Assembly (NCBI GenBank): GCA_021613535.1
Contig: CP075494.1
Location: 4,588,001-4,652,000 of the forward strand
Length of the DNA: 64,000 nucleotides
Direction: 5' to 3'
From: Adineta vaga
Taxonomy: Eukaryota > Rotifera
The notes below the pieces were generated by a model that did no database searches, was not told where the DNA came from, and saw nothing but the letters and a program-made list of their open reading frames with translations. Made by a program: the position numbers and the translations under genes. Positions 32,401 through 42,719 of the stretch are shown one piece after another; position 1 is the first letter of the stretch; each line of letters starts with the position of its first letter.

Positions 32401-32905
32401 TGTTACTCAAGTCGCAAAATTAACAGATAATGAAACAAATAACTGGGATGAATATTTATATCCGATTGTATTCGCATACAATACAGGTGTTCATTCTACA
32501 ACAAATATTTCACCATATGAACTTACATTTGGTCGACAAGCAAATCTTCCAACTGATCCTCCAATAACAACATTTGCTCTTCCTGATACTCATGATTATT
32601 TTCGACAATTAGTTCTTAATGTAAAATATTATCATGAAACAGCAAAACAAATAGTTCTCAAACAACAACAGAAGACAAAAGCTCGTTATGATCGTAATCG
32701 TACAAATCCTGAATATGAAATAGGTGCAACAGTTTTAACTCGAATATTTACAAACAGATCTAAATTAGATCCACGATTTTCAATTAATCCAAAAATAATC
32801 GTCGAAAAACATCATCCAACTTATACTATTGAAGATACAATAACAAATAGAATTAGTAAAGTTCATGTTAGTGATATTCGTCCATTATTACTTTCAAACA
32901 ATTAA
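29471..32905 (+). CDS. pol: Retrotransposon Pol polyprotein (PR-RT-RH-IN)
   Basis: A 1144-residue intact polyprotein. An aspartic protease has DTGA at 35-38. The reverse transcriptase palm has the YLDD box near residue 381. RNase H shows the TDAS motif near 533 and YTDN later. Integrase has an HHCC zinc site at about 800-850 (GGHFATRRT, then CIHCQAY) and a D,D,E core (IDFCGPF near 873, ISDQGT near 935, AIERFN near 970), with a C-terminal basic/beta module before the stop. PR-RT-RH-IN order defines Ty3/gypsy. The ORF starts at an ATG that shares ATGA with the gag stop and lies in a different frame, so expression needs reinitiation or frameshifting. Confidence 0.95.
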   Translation: MIDGLDFNNPLQHPSTPLIFITTYVNNQQMKLLIDTGAQHCFINETCLHNLRQLNYSQITPQQFFMADGMNSIKVTGIVQLEISIGDVITSIPAFITTHLCTDIILGMDYLLKYDLEIYPKKKTITFNFHNQKIILSMDSESSSNHPSLQSLTSIKSPLIRQLNTLTISPFNVNQQSILKLINHISDPVQYEKLRSLLFNFESTFDISNYTIAETEISHFIETIPHTPPVSKSYPGNPTLNAELRIIIDKLLDAGLICVSQSSYAAPALLVKKKDQSWRLVIDYKKLNSVTIKDNYPLPNMEITLQSLGAGYSYFSKFDLRSGFWQFPINPGDRAKTAFITPFGLFEWSVLPQGLRNSPPTFQRTMSKVLSSCTDFSLIYLDDIIIFSRTYDEHLVHIGKVLNALKLHNLTLNPAKCELAKGQIEYLGHVVSSTTFTPLPYRINSITALPEPKSLAQANRFIGSLSWYRKFIPAFASLAAPIHAVTNLSKSNRHKFKWGSEQSKSFYDLKNMLTSSPLFLNFPDDTQPVFLATDASQVGLGGVLYQEINNEKKILYYHSELLNSTQKRYLPIELEALAIFKCITRMKSFLLGRDIIIYTDNCPICHMMEKKILNRRVEKISILLQEFNIQKIIHVKGKYNCLPDYLSRHPVATDDELIDHDYGLGFEKDKSSPIQLLGAVVTRSRSKVTTQHIPSSTKPSASQHMTSTTPSSPQVIPSPSSPANDFSYSNPDGKDFDITKLEEHQQKDKQIQKIIHELKENRNMSYDFQDGILYKLVSIPNGKTKRKLFYIPSTMIKALLISYHDNPLIGGHFATRRTLEKLKQQFWWPEMKQTVIDYIKSCIHCQAYNVTRQKSPGFLNPTSPPDGPNQLLGIDFCGPFPITPQENKYVLCLTDYFTKFIVAVALPTCSAGVTAEAIFKYYICQFGVPKAIISDQGTSFKNNLMYSLSKLIGYHHIFCTPYRPQSNGAIERFNGTFVTQVAKLTDNETNNWDEYLYPIVFAYNTGVHSTTNISPYELTFGRQANLPTDPPITTFALPDTHDYFRQLVLNVKYYHETAKQIVLKQQQKTKARYDRNRTNPEYEIGATVLTRIFTNRSKLDPRFSINPKIIVEKHHPTYTIEDTITNRISKVHVSDIRPLLLSNN

Positions 32906-33459
32906 TTATAATTATCTCGAGTATCTACTGAAGTATCATTCGAAAATATTATTGGTGGTTTATTTTATTTAATGTCAAATTATGGTTGTGTTGAATTAAC
33001 ATCATTCATAAGAATCTTCTTGCTGGACAAGTTATACACTTATGTATTTTATGGATTGGAAGAACAAATAATTATTAGTCATGGCCAAAACTGATGTTTA
33101 TTTTATTCTTAATGTTATTTGACATTTCAAAATGATCTTACTAGTTATTTAATTTCATTTGACTTTTATTTTATTATCTATGATACTTAATTTAAAGAAA
33201 TTCAAAAAACACTTACATTCACTTACAGTTGGTTATGCTATTGTTGGTTCTTCATTAGCTTTATATTTCCTCGATTAGTTTATGTTTTAAAACAAAAAAC
33301 AAATAATTTTTGCTCTTGTCTATCTTTGTTATTGAATTCTTCATGTATTTTCTCTACATTTCTTATTTTTCATATTCATTTTCTAAATATTCTGAACATG
33401 AAGTAGAGACAAAAAAAAAAAGACATAAAACATCATTTTTTTTACTTAACCGGGGAGAG
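32906..33459 (+). other. 3' untranslated region of the element
   Basis: Five hundred and fifty bases between the pol stop and the right LTR without a supported ORF; there is no envelope-like gene. A plus ORF at 33310-33597 runs into the LTR and is Phe/Ser/Leu-rich, so I regard it as chance. Confidence 0.6.
33452..33459 (+). other. Polypurine tract
   Basis: GGGGAGAG immediately before the TG of the right LTR, as expected for plus-strand priming. Confidence 0.75.
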
Positions 33460-33618
33460 TGTTACGATCTGTGTATACATACACTAAGATCATATCTATC
33501 TATTTTTTTCGTTCTGTCTTTACTTTTCTGTATTCATTCTCTTTCGTGTCTATGTACTAGTCGATTGTTTATTCTATTCGAACTTGCATATAAATAAACA
33601 AAGGACAGATCATTAACA
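33460..33618 (+). repeat. 3' LTR
   Basis: The second 159-bp LTR; no difference from the left LTR was seen on reading both. It is followed by the right copy of the GTTCC duplication. Confidence 0.92.
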
Positions 33619-33623
33619 GTTCC
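33619..33623 (+). repeat. Target-site duplication, right copy
   Basis: GTTCC following the right LTR, equal to 27725-27729. Confidence 0.92.
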
Positions 33624-35375
33624 ATACATAGGCCATGGCCAAAGAATCAGTAAACATATGGTTAATACGATCGCAGTAATTTTTGCTACTTTAGAATTAC
33701 GTGTAAGAAGGGACATTTCGCGTTCCATTTCATCAGAAGAAACAGGAAGAACATTTTTCTGTTCTTCATCATCACGTTTGATTTCTTGCATCGAAGTAAA
33801 ATCATAAGGTGCTTTGTCAGGTGCAACGAACGAAAGAACAAGAACGAATAAAATCGGGCTACATAGAGCAACGACATTGCCAACTAACATAGGAATATTC
33901 GATCCAGTAGTATGAATAGTAATTGAACCGTATAAAACTTTCGCTGTTATTAACCATGCACTAATCGAACAGATCATACCAAGTGGTGGAGACAAACAAG
34001 CAGCCCATTTACTCTGCCTATTCCACAATAGAGTTAAAGCTCCTGGTACTACAGCACTTGAAATAATGACACCCATAAACAAATACAAATAACCTAAATC
34101 AATATTAATATAATATAATCCAGTTGATACGGCGCTCATAATTAATCCAAAGGTAACTACTGATACATGAGAAATGTATATTAACTTTTTGCCACTGGCT
34201 TGTCGATTGAAATAAATCTTGTACACATCATAAGTAATGATAGAACTTACAGCAATCAGTTGAGCAGACATCGCACTGGTTACAGCCATGAAAACCATAA
34301 TTAATGTAGCAATGCCACCATTTCGACCTAAAAGAGCTACAGCAGCAGCAGGTAGAGTCAAACCAGCGAGAACATCATCGGGATGTAATCGATGAGGATA
34401 CGTTGGAAATGCTGGATTACTTTCGAGTGCTAAAGCAGCTAGTCCCATTGTTGTCGCACATAAAAATGGAACAGCAAACCATGAAATACCACCAAGAATG
34501 TAACCGGGTAGAGCAGAGACTGGTGACGCAGCAATTGCTTTATTGTAGTAGCCATTATCTAGAAATACTGTACCAAAATTTCCAATAATATTAATAACAA
34601 AAAAGATTGCTCCTTCTTTTGATTTCATCGTTAAATATGATCCTTCGGCATTGCCCTCAATCGGATGTACGCGACTGGCGTTGACAAGCAAATCATAGAC
34701 TTTTGACGTTGAACCAAGCACTGAAGATGATGCAAAGGTAACAAACGTAAAGTATAAAATGATAAGTAATACAACGACTGTATGAACATAATCAGTGAGA
34801 AAAGTTGCTTTAATTCCACCAAACATAGTATAAATTATTGTGCCGATTGGTAAAAGAAAACATGCAGCAGCAATGTGCATTCCAGTTAACGAGAGAATTA
34901 CCGCTGAACCACCTGTTAACAACATAGCAGTAACAAGAATATTTGTGCATAAACAAAAGATAATAAAAATTAAATGTACGGTTCGACCATATCGAGCATA
35001 AATGACTTCTAAAAATGTATGTGCGAATGGAGCTCGGCGTTTCAACTCAATGGCAATGATGCAAAAGAGAACAATTTGAATAGTCGCTCCGCTGGCATAC
35101 CAAAACGGCCCGGAAATTCCATAGGAGTAAGCGATTGAACTAGATTGTAGCAAAGTCGCAGCCCATGTCCACGATGACACAACAGCCGAAGCGATTAAAC
35201 CTGTTTTCACTGTACGATTGGCTGTGGAAAAATTTTCACTTGAATCTGTTGCCTCACCATGATAGTGTTTTAAGCAGTAAGTTGTGACAACCATACCCAA
35301 GGCGAACGCAGCACCTAAACCGATCACTATTCCATAGCCATCGCTTTGATTCAGAATGGGAGTTATTATTGACAT
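33619..35375 (-). pseudogene. DUR3-like urea/solute symporter gene, interrupted by LTR element
   Basis: The large 5' part of an SLC5/sodium:solute symporter family gene, intronless here. About 585 residues with some 14 hydrophobic segments are intact from the MSIITPIL methionine (35375; another in-frame ATG lies at 35399). Blocks such as GLGAAFALGMVVTTY, SSWTWAATLLQSSS and GISGPFWYASGA resemble DUR3-type urea active transporters of fungi, plants and some invertebrates. The protein would import urea with H+ or Na+ across the plasma membrane. The gene is split at 33619 by the LTR element. A transcript would now read into the LTR, add about 29 foreign residues and stop at 33534, losing the last transmembrane segment and tail that survive at 27478-27729. 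Confidence 0.88.
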
Positions 35376-36365
35376 CGAAGAGAATATAATGAATAACAAG
35401 AATGAAAATGACCTATGTATAAATATATGAAATACGATACATCATGTTTCATTTCGTGCTCTCGCTCGCTCTCTCTCTCTCTCTTTTCGCTTCCAAGCAA
35501 CAAAAAAAGCAACTATCTACAATAACAATGCGTAAGATCAGTTTAACTTTTCAATGATTCTGATCTATTCTGTGCAATGTAAATAATTTCAATCTGACAT
35601 AATCTAAAATAACTGCCATTTGTTGTCTATATATAATGCCCTTAATTTAGTTCTATACTATCGACGAATGTCAAATTTCTTAAGCTTCATCGGTTTATAA
35701 TAAAAAAAAGAAGAATAATCATGCGTACTCAACGTAACCTATCACTTCTCTCATATATTCAAAGCGATGTAAATTAGGAGTACCGTTAACAGTAAAAATA
35801 TGATATATTTTTAACACTTAGTAATCGAGTTAGGGATGAAGAACTATTCTCATTCTGTAGAAGTCAATCAAGCAGCTTATTCATTAATATTAATCCAGAT
35901 CCTCATCTGAATTAGCATCGAAATCGATTTTTTTACTATATGCTATCACTATGCTGTACCGTATAATACTATGATACATTTCGATTTTAATTAAAATACG
36001 CATAGACATAATTTGAAATGTTTCTCAGTGACATGTGATCAATATACTAATAAAAACATGAAAGAAATTTTATTTCGTTTTTATTACATGTCTAATCTTA
36101 ATGAAATATCTTCATTTATACGCCACAAATTGATCGGCTTGTGTTACTGATATAATGAAGTAAAATAAATTATTAAAGTTATGTGCAAAATAAGTTTTTT
36201 TAACTGGAAATCTGTTCTCTATGATAAAGAAAAGATGCATCAAAAGTATGTATAATAATCACGACTTAAATGAAGTGCAATGCACTATGTAACTTCTCAT
36301 TAATAGATGCATATAAGATATTAAAATCTCATAACAGTAAAGCAATCATTATCATAGTATAAATA
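35376..36365. other. Intergenic with CT microsatellite
   Basis: About 1 kb upstream of the DUR3-like gene. It holds a CTCGCTCGCTCTCTCTCTCT-type microsatellite at about 35459-35486, which may sit in the promoter or 5' UTR. No gene is recognised in the rest. Confidence 0.5.
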
Positions 36366-37060
36366 TTAGGAATAATTAAAGAAAACTGATAGTAATATTG
36401 GCAAAGTAAGAAGAGTAAATGGAAACATTAGGAAAACGGCTGCTATCGGATGATCATCTCTAGGAAGAGATATGCCAAGTATTAATCGACCAACGCCTGG
36501 AATGTATGAAACAATTACACAGAAAACTAATCCACACATCCAGAAGAGTATATAAATGATCCCCATAGATGCATAAGCACCAGCCATTGGAATAACGTTT
36601 GTGTAAAGATAACATAAATTTTGGTAACTACGAGCCAGAAGAAAGCACAATAAGGTGCAAATACATAGTTAAACAGTCGATAACCAAATGCATTGTAACA
36701 GTTCCATGGAGTGGCTTGTTCGGCATTCATACACGATGATTGTATGTAGAAATACCAAATTGTATGTCCCAATAATGGTAAGGAATGGATGGCAAAATCA
36801 AAAAAATCAAACTTTAATTTACGATAATATTTATCGATTTCTTTTAACTTCAATTTTAAGTAGTAATTACCAGCTAAGATTGACAGTTAAGAAAAATAAA
36901 TCAAAGTCATTATGAAGAAATTATAACGCACATATAGGTGTGATTCACTCGTTGCACTAGATATCACTGTAGATACATATGGCAAGAAAGAGAAGACTAT
37001 ATTGTTAAGACCAATATTATTGAAGAAATCAAATACAAAAAAAACATCAGAGATATAAAA
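36366..37060 (-). pseudogene. Multi-pass membrane protein relic
   Basis: A continuous coding-like frame from about 37050 (FFVFDFFNNIGLNNIVFSF) runs through an in-frame TAA near 36893 and on to a frameshift near 36630 (CAFFWLV, then ARSYQNLCYLYTN in another frame). It ends at a normal stop at 36366. At least four hydrophobic segments are visible. Two lesions mark it as a pseudogene. No family is recognised. It directly follows the MRH-domain gene on the same strand, so it could once have been part of a longer MRH plus transmembrane gene, but I cannot show that. Confidence 0.5.
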
Positions 37061-37093
37061 TTAGAATGATCAATTACTCGTTACAAAAATGAA

Positions 37094-37803
37094 TTAATTT
37101 AAATTAGAAAACAAATAATGAACAAGTAAACAAAGACAGAGAGAAACAATGGATGGGCTCGATAGCGACGAGATCCCATCGTTAACACATCTGTTCCAAC
37201 AAGCGCATTTACTTGATAAAGTAAAACTGAATATGTGTGGACCCGACTCGTCATTCACGTACAATGTATCTAGTTCCTGTGAACAAACTAGATTTACTGT
37301 CAATTCACGTCCATCTGTTGAATAGATGATTGATGCACTGCCACCTTTTGAGATTGACCATGTGACAAATGAATTGAAACCAAGTGGGAAAGAGATAGAA
37401 CCATCTTTATATACTAAAGAGCAGACAAGGCAATCTAGAATCGAATCAGTAAAGAGAAGATATTTACTTTGACATGCAGCTACGTTATTGCATAGAGGTC
37501 TTTCGGAGAATGAATAGCAGGGATTATAGCTGTTTTTTTTATAACAAATGTCAATATATGAATTTAGAAATAATAGAGATTGAACACTTACGAATAAAAG
37601 TAATCGTTCTTCTCCAAATTTCGAAAGGCAGGCACACCACCCTCCAAGCCAACTTGAGATAAGCTGATACGACCGAATCGTCCATCCTCATAGCTGCAAT
37701 CACCATTATTTTGAGCGCTTTTATTAGCAATTGAGACAAGTTCACCACATTGGCAACAGAGAAGAAGAACAATAACAACAAGGAAGACTTTCAATAGAAA
37801 CAT
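37094..37803 (-). CDS. Secreted/anchored MRH-domain (mannose-6-phosphate receptor-like) protein
   Basis: Exon 1 (37803-37592) starts with a signal peptide (MFLLKVFLVVIVLLLCCQC); a 62-bp intron (37591-37530) splits a Ser codon; exon 2 (37529-37094) completes 215 residues. The Cys pattern and blocks NPCYSFSE, LCNNVAACQ, FVTWSISKGGSASIIYSTDGRE, LTVNLVC and FSFTLSSKCAC follow the MRH fold that binds phosphorylated or trimmed mannose glycans. The ligand-binding Gln (AACQ) and Arg (DGRE) are present; the later Glu may be NDES, and the usual Tyr seems to be replaced by Phe, so sugar binding is not certain. The C-terminus is hydrophobic (SIVSLCLCLLVHYLF), a single TM or GPI signal. Likely in the secretory or endosomal route. 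Confidence 0.7.
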
Positions 37804-38719
37804 TCTATAGAATACGAAAGAAAATAACAAAATGAGTAATTTTATGTAGTTTGGTTTAAAAAGAAGACGTAAACAGAATGTATGAAATACTCAGACTGAA
37901 GACTAGAGAACTATGTGGTACTGTAGGATTATTATGTTACGAGTATAGAAAAATTCTGATGAAATGAAAGACTAAGGTTGATACTATCCTGGCAATTGTA
38001 AAGTAATTATGAAGAAGTTCGTATAGATTTCAGTGATATTCTCTATGGATTCTTCCATATCTGAGTAATTTTGAAAAGAAAAGCCCCACTCATGACTCAC
38101 TTTAAGTGATAATAGTGTGTTATCAGCATGTTAGAAAAGATTGAAAAAGAAAGAAGAGTTTGAAATAAACAAAAGAATAAAATTTTCATTCTACAATACG
38201 AAAACTATCTTTCTTTATTGATAGATAAGAAATAAAAATTGATTTTATTTTATTTAAAAAACAAATTCTGATTCATCGTTTTCATGAATATCCTTGTTCG
38301 TAAACAATAGAATTGCTGATAGAAGTGGAAATAATCAAAGCCGGTTATACAATCTATAGTTTGGATCAATCGAAAATTATTATTATCTTTATTGTAAGGC
38401 TAAAAACAGAGATCAAGTGAAATACGATAACGTATAAATATTAGACATAACAAAAATAATCTAATCTTTCATATAACAAGATCAATACTAAATCAAGGTG
38501 ATAATATTTATGCAAGATAAAATGATTGATCAATTAAGAATACAGATTTATAAAAACTCGGTATATTTTACTCTCCTAAAAACGAACTGCGTTATTAAAT
38601 ATTTCAATATAATACTAAATAAATTTACCAACAAGAGAAAAGATTGTGATATTATTTTTCTCTCATCTCTTTTCCTTTATATATACTTGCACATATTGAT
38701 GTTTTATTAAATAAGAATT
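37804..38719. other. Divergent intergenic region
   Basis: About 0.9 kb between the MRH gene (minus) and the LDLa/EGF gene (plus). The small plus ORF at 38498-38710 is Lys/Ile/Phe-rich and not supported. No repeat or RNA gene is recognised. Confidence 0.45.
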
Positions 38720-41700
38720 ATGAAGTATTTGATCGTTACTCTCTTCTTCTATTCGGCGATTGCTTCGCCTCAAATAAATCTCTATCATACTAATGATGAT
38801 TATCAACAACATCATTGTCTTTATATTGATCTAAGTGAAAATCAATGGTCTCATGACATCATTCCGTATTGTATGAGTGAATTAACATCGAAATGGTCTA
38901 TTGAACAAGCGAATTATCATTCACATTTAACTTTTACTGAACTTAAACATCGAAATATCACCAGTACTCAATTACATCAATGGTCAGCATCAATCGATAC
39001 AAGTGAACGTTATCAATTATATCTAAACAATGATCATCACTTCTCTGTATCTGGTGAAAATATATTCTATAATTGTACCTTACCATCATTTGGTCCACAA
39101 TGTCAATATCAATTGGAAAACTATGATTCGACATTAACATTGAATGAATTTGTTCGTCGTTATTATCTTCAACATACGAAAGCATCCGAATCTTTAACAT
39201 GTTATACGCATTTACGATGTAATCGTGGTCTCACATCAGTATGTCTCGATTGGAGTGAAATATGTGATGGAAAATTTGATTGTGATGATAGAAGTGATGA
39301 AGAACATTGTTCATCATTGCTCAATAATGAATGTGGAGCAGATGAATTTCGATGTAATAATGGTCAATGTGTACCGTCAAAATTTGTCAATGTTGGCGAT
39401 AGTTTTGAATGTCTTGATCAATCTGATCAATATGGTACATTTTCAAAGAATTCAATGTTAAATGAATATCGTGCACCAACAATTCGAAATGAAGATATTG
39501 TTTGTTCATGGCATAATTATAGTAAAACTCAATTTCTTCGTCCTCTAACAAGTTCGTGTCAATTTTCACGTCATCAAAGAATTCAACAAGCAATGCTTGA
39601 TGAACAAGCAAATGCAATGATAAGCCATCGATGTTTCTCAGCACTTCAGTGTCATTTGAAAATTTCCACATATAACGAGTCCTTATGTTCAAACATTTGT
39701 AAAAACCAACCATGTATCGAGATTATAGCAATGATGTGTCCGTCTATGTTTTTTTATCCATCAGTTCCGATTGCCTATGGTCATATTTATTTCGCATATA
39801 CAATAGAATATATGACTAATTCAACAAATATGGAAAAAATGCTACCTGAATATATATGTTATGATCAACAGCAATGTGGTGAATTTAAATCGGATGCTAC
39901 AGTATTAAACGAACGAATGACATGTAGTCGTCCAAATGATTTTCCAATATCAGATCATTTCTTTGAAAAAGATTGGTTTTCTAGTTATATTGGAAGAATC
40001 CATTTAGAACTTGCTCATTGCAATCCAGCTACGTATAATAAGTCAGGTTGTGACAGTTCAATCATGTATCAATGTAAGAATTCTTCGAGATGTATTTCAA
40101 AATCTTATATCGGTGATGGTATTCGGGATTGTGATTATGGTGATGATGAAGAACAACGTACAATTAATAATGAATGTTTGATCGATAAAAACGGAATATT
40201 TTTCAAATGTCGAACAGAAAACAAATGTATTCATCGAAATCGAGTTGAAGATGGTAATTGTGATTGTTCACGAGATGAAGATAATATGTGCGATGATGAA
40301 AATTTAAAATCAAATCAAAATAGATTAGAAATCAAATTTTCAACAATATGTGATCGATCACTTGATCTTTTACCTATTTTAATTGATGGAAGTAGCCATA
40401 CAGATGAAACTGATTGTGCCCAGTGGCCATGTAACAATACATATACCCGATGTGATGGTTTTTGGAGTTGTCTCGATGGAGCAGATGAAGTTGATTGCCA
40501 TCCATCACCGCCAATCTCATGTCCAATTCATCATCATATATGCATTTCATCTCGAACATATCAACCACAATGTTTACCAATACATAGAGCTCATGATGGT
40601 AATATTGATTGTGTTGGTGGCATTGATGAACCAACATTATGTCCAGTAGGAAATCGTCATAGAGAACCAAGACAATTTTATTGCAAAAATGGTAATACTA
40701 GTTTATGTTTACCATGGTACGCTGTTTGCGATGGACAAATAAACTGTGAAAATGGCGATGACGAACTATTTTGTAATTCATCTATGATCGATATCCTTCA
40801 AATTGATCCACATGTTCGTTATCGTAATGATGTTCAACCACACACGAAAGAGATCAATCGAGAATTAGCGATAATGGACAATTATTGTCATCGTGGTCTT
40901 CTTGTGCGAGTTACATTAGATAATCGTCGAAATTTAACAACAAGAACATGCCTTTGTCCTCCTGCTTATTATGGTGATCGATGTCAATATCAAAATCAAC
41001 GTGTTACTTTAACAATGGAACTCACTTCATCTATAGAATCTCGACGAACATTATATGTACTGTTCGTTTTATTAATTGATGATAGTAATGAACAAATCAT
41101 TCATTCTCATGAGCAAATATCCTATTTACCAATGCGAGATGAATTTGTTAAGTATAATCTTTATTTGCTTTATGCTGATCGACCAAAAGATACTCGAAAA
41201 CAATATTCGATACAAGTTCATATTTATGAAAAGCAAACATTACACTATCGAGGAAGTATGCTGCTACCATTAAAAACTCCATTTTTACCGGTTGAACGTA
41301 TTGCAGTAAAAATCGATATTCCATCTGCAAAAGATATCATTCCAACTTGTACTAACAATCGATGTATGCATGGTAGATGCATTCAATATTTACATGATTC
41401 GAAAGCCAATAGTTTCTGTCAATGCGATTCGGGTTGGACTGGACGATATTGTAATATTTCGTACAATTGCATGTGTTCATTAGATTCATTATGCATTGGT
41501 ATCGATGCTAATAATCGATCGATATGTGCGTGTCCTCTAAACAAATTTGGTTCTCAATGTTTATTACCGAACACAATATGTCAAACTAATCCATGTTTAA
41601 ATGGAGGTGTATGTATACCTTCTGATGAACATAGTACGTCACATCCACCATATTTATGTACTTGTGTACGAGGCCATCATGGAAGAAGATGTGAAATGCC

Positions 41701-42409
41701 AGATCATAACGTAACGATTTCATTTCCTAATGAGTTTAACATATCTTCACAATCTTCCATTATGTTTCATTTTATTAATTTTATTAATCGTAATTTACAT
41801 ATTCATCATAAAAGTCCAGCAAGAGTATGTGATAAAAAAACATCAATTACTAATTATTGGTCACATCCATTTAATGCAGTTTTTGTTCAATTACTCTCAA
41901 CAGTTCAGTATTATTTAGTTTCAACTGAAAAAGTTGATTTCCCATCAACTATTGTTCGACAACTTCATCCATCTGATCGTTGTCGATCAATCATGGAAAT
42001 ATTTCCTGAGAGGATTACTAAGATGCATCGTATTCGACGAATCAAACATTATCATGAACCATGTTGGAATCGTTCAGCAGATTTATCTTGTTTTTATGAT
42101 GAAAATGATATGTGTCTATGTCAAAATGATGGTACACAACGTATAGCAAATTGTTTTGAATTTAAACATCGAATGAAACTTGATGATCTGAATCTGGCTT
42201 ACAATCAAATTGAAAATGACTGTCGAGTAGATCCTCCATCTAGTGTATCAACTTCATCCATATCAACTATATCATCAAAGTCATCTACTTCAACTATTCG
42301 ATCATCAACTACAGTTAAAAATAATGGTATATCTTCTATTTATAAATGTAAAAACTTTTTACTTATTTTCATTTTGATGTTTTATTTTCTTGTTCACCAT
42401 AAGCCATAA
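38720..42409 (+). CDS. Large LDLa/EGF-repeat cell-surface protein
   Basis: A 1229-residue intronless ORF. Residues 1-16 are a signal peptide. LDL-receptor class A modules with CD..SDE-type calcium sites lie near 161-197 (ICDGKFDCDDRSDEEHC), 205-240, 443-483, 485-525, 565-593, 600-640 and 652-685, several of them atypical in loop length. EGF-like modules follow near 722-757, 875-912, 915-950 and 952-993 (NPCLNGGVC, CTCVRGHHGRRC). A Ser/Thr-rich stalk (about 1172-1200) and a final hydrophobic segment (FLLIFILMFYFLVHH) anchor it to the membrane or a GPI. It is probably an adhesion or lipoprotein/ligand-binding receptor. The same layout recurs in bdelloid multigene families. The lack of introns in 3.7 kb is striking for this genome and may reflect retroposition. 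Confidence 0.85.
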   Translation: MKYLIVTLFFYSAIASPQINLYHTNDDYQQHHCLYIDLSENQWSHDIIPYCMSELTSKWSIEQANYHSHLTFTELKHRNITSTQLHQWSASIDTSERYQLYLNNDHHFSVSGENIFYNCTLPSFGPQCQYQLENYDSTLTLNEFVRRYYLQHTKASESLTCYTHLRCNRGLTSVCLDWSEICDGKFDCDDRSDEEHCSSLLNNECGADEFRCNNGQCVPSKFVNVGDSFECLDQSDQYGTFSKNSMLNEYRAPTIRNEDIVCSWHNYSKTQFLRPLTSSCQFSRHQRIQQAMLDEQANAMISHRCFSALQCHLKISTYNESLCSNICKNQPCIEIIAMMCPSMFFYPSVPIAYGHIYFAYTIEYMTNSTNMEKMLPEYICYDQQQCGEFKSDATVLNERMTCSRPNDFPISDHFFEKDWFSSYIGRIHLELAHCNPATYNKSGCDSSIMYQCKNSSRCISKSYIGDGIRDCDYGDDEEQRTINNECLIDKNGIFFKCRTENKCIHRNRVEDGNCDCSRDEDNMCDDENLKSNQNRLEIKFSTICDRSLDLLPILIDGSSHTDETDCAQWPCNNTYTRCDGFWSCLDGADEVDCHPSPPISCPIHHHICISSRTYQPQCLPIHRAHDGNIDCVGGIDEPTLCPVGNRHREPRQFYCKNGNTSLCLPWYAVCDGQINCENGDDELFCNSSMIDILQIDPHVRYRNDVQPHTKEINRELAIMDNYCHRGLLVRVTLDNRRNLTTRTCLCPPAYYGDRCQYQNQRVTLTMELTSSIESRRTLYVLFVLLIDDSNEQIIHSHEQISYLPMRDEFVKYNLYLLYADRPKDTRKQYSIQVHIYEKQTLHYRGSMLLPLKTPFLPVERIAVKIDIPSAKDIIPTCTNNRCMHGRCIQYLHDSKANSFCQCDSGWTGRYCNISYNCMCSLDSLCIGIDANNRSICACPLNKFGSQCLLPNTICQTNPCLNGGVCIPSDEHSTSHPPYLCTCVRGHHGRRCEMPDHNVTISFPNEFNISSQSSIMFHFINFINRNLHIHHKSPARVCDKKTSITNYWSHPFNAVFVQLLSTVQYYLVSTEKVDFPSTIVRQLHPSDRCRSIMEIFPERITKMHRIRRIKHYHEPCWNRSADLSCFYDENDMCLCQNDGTQRIANCFEFKHRMKLDDLNLAYNQIENDCRVDPPSSVSTSSISTISSKSSTSTIRSSTTVKNNGISSIYKCKNFLLIFILMFYFLVHHKP

Positions 42410-42719
42410 ACTGAGTTTTCTTTCTAGAGAATAGTTTGCTGCTTCTACAATTTATTTGCATTGCTTTTAGAAATAAAAATCCACAGATTATTATATTTAG
42501 TTATACATTATATCAGTGAAAATCATATCATAGTTGTTTAATCCGACTGTTCTAGCACATTGAGCAGCAGATTTTCTATTGCCTTTAGAGTGCAAATTTT
42601 TGATCAACTACAGAGTTTCATAAAGCTGTTTCTATGAATAAAAAAAGATGAATATATATAACGTAAAATAAAACAAAGCAACTCGGCACACGTTAAATTA
42701 CGTGAAAGGGTATTAATTC

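Larger units (their letters stand above)
27730..33618 (+). mobile_element. Complete Ty3/gypsy LTR retrotransposon
   Basis: A 5889-bp element with two 159-bp LTRs (27730-27888 and 33460-33618) that look identical base by base and have TG...CA ends, a primer-binding site right after the left LTR, a gag ORF, a pol ORF with protease, reverse transcriptase, RNase H and integrase in Ty3/gypsy order, and a purine tract before the right LTR. No envelope-like ORF is seen in the 550 bp after pol. It is inserted in the coding exon of a DUR3-like gene in opposite orientation. Intact ORFs, identical LTRs and a perfect target duplication say that it is young and possibly still active, or heterozygous in the source individual. 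Confidence 0.95.

Noticed and set aside
33310-33597. A plus-strand ORF of 95 codons at the end of the LTR element, as a possible envelope or accessory gene
   Set aside because: It runs into the LTR, is dominated by Phe, Ser, Leu and Tyr, and has no domain; chance in AT-rich DNA.
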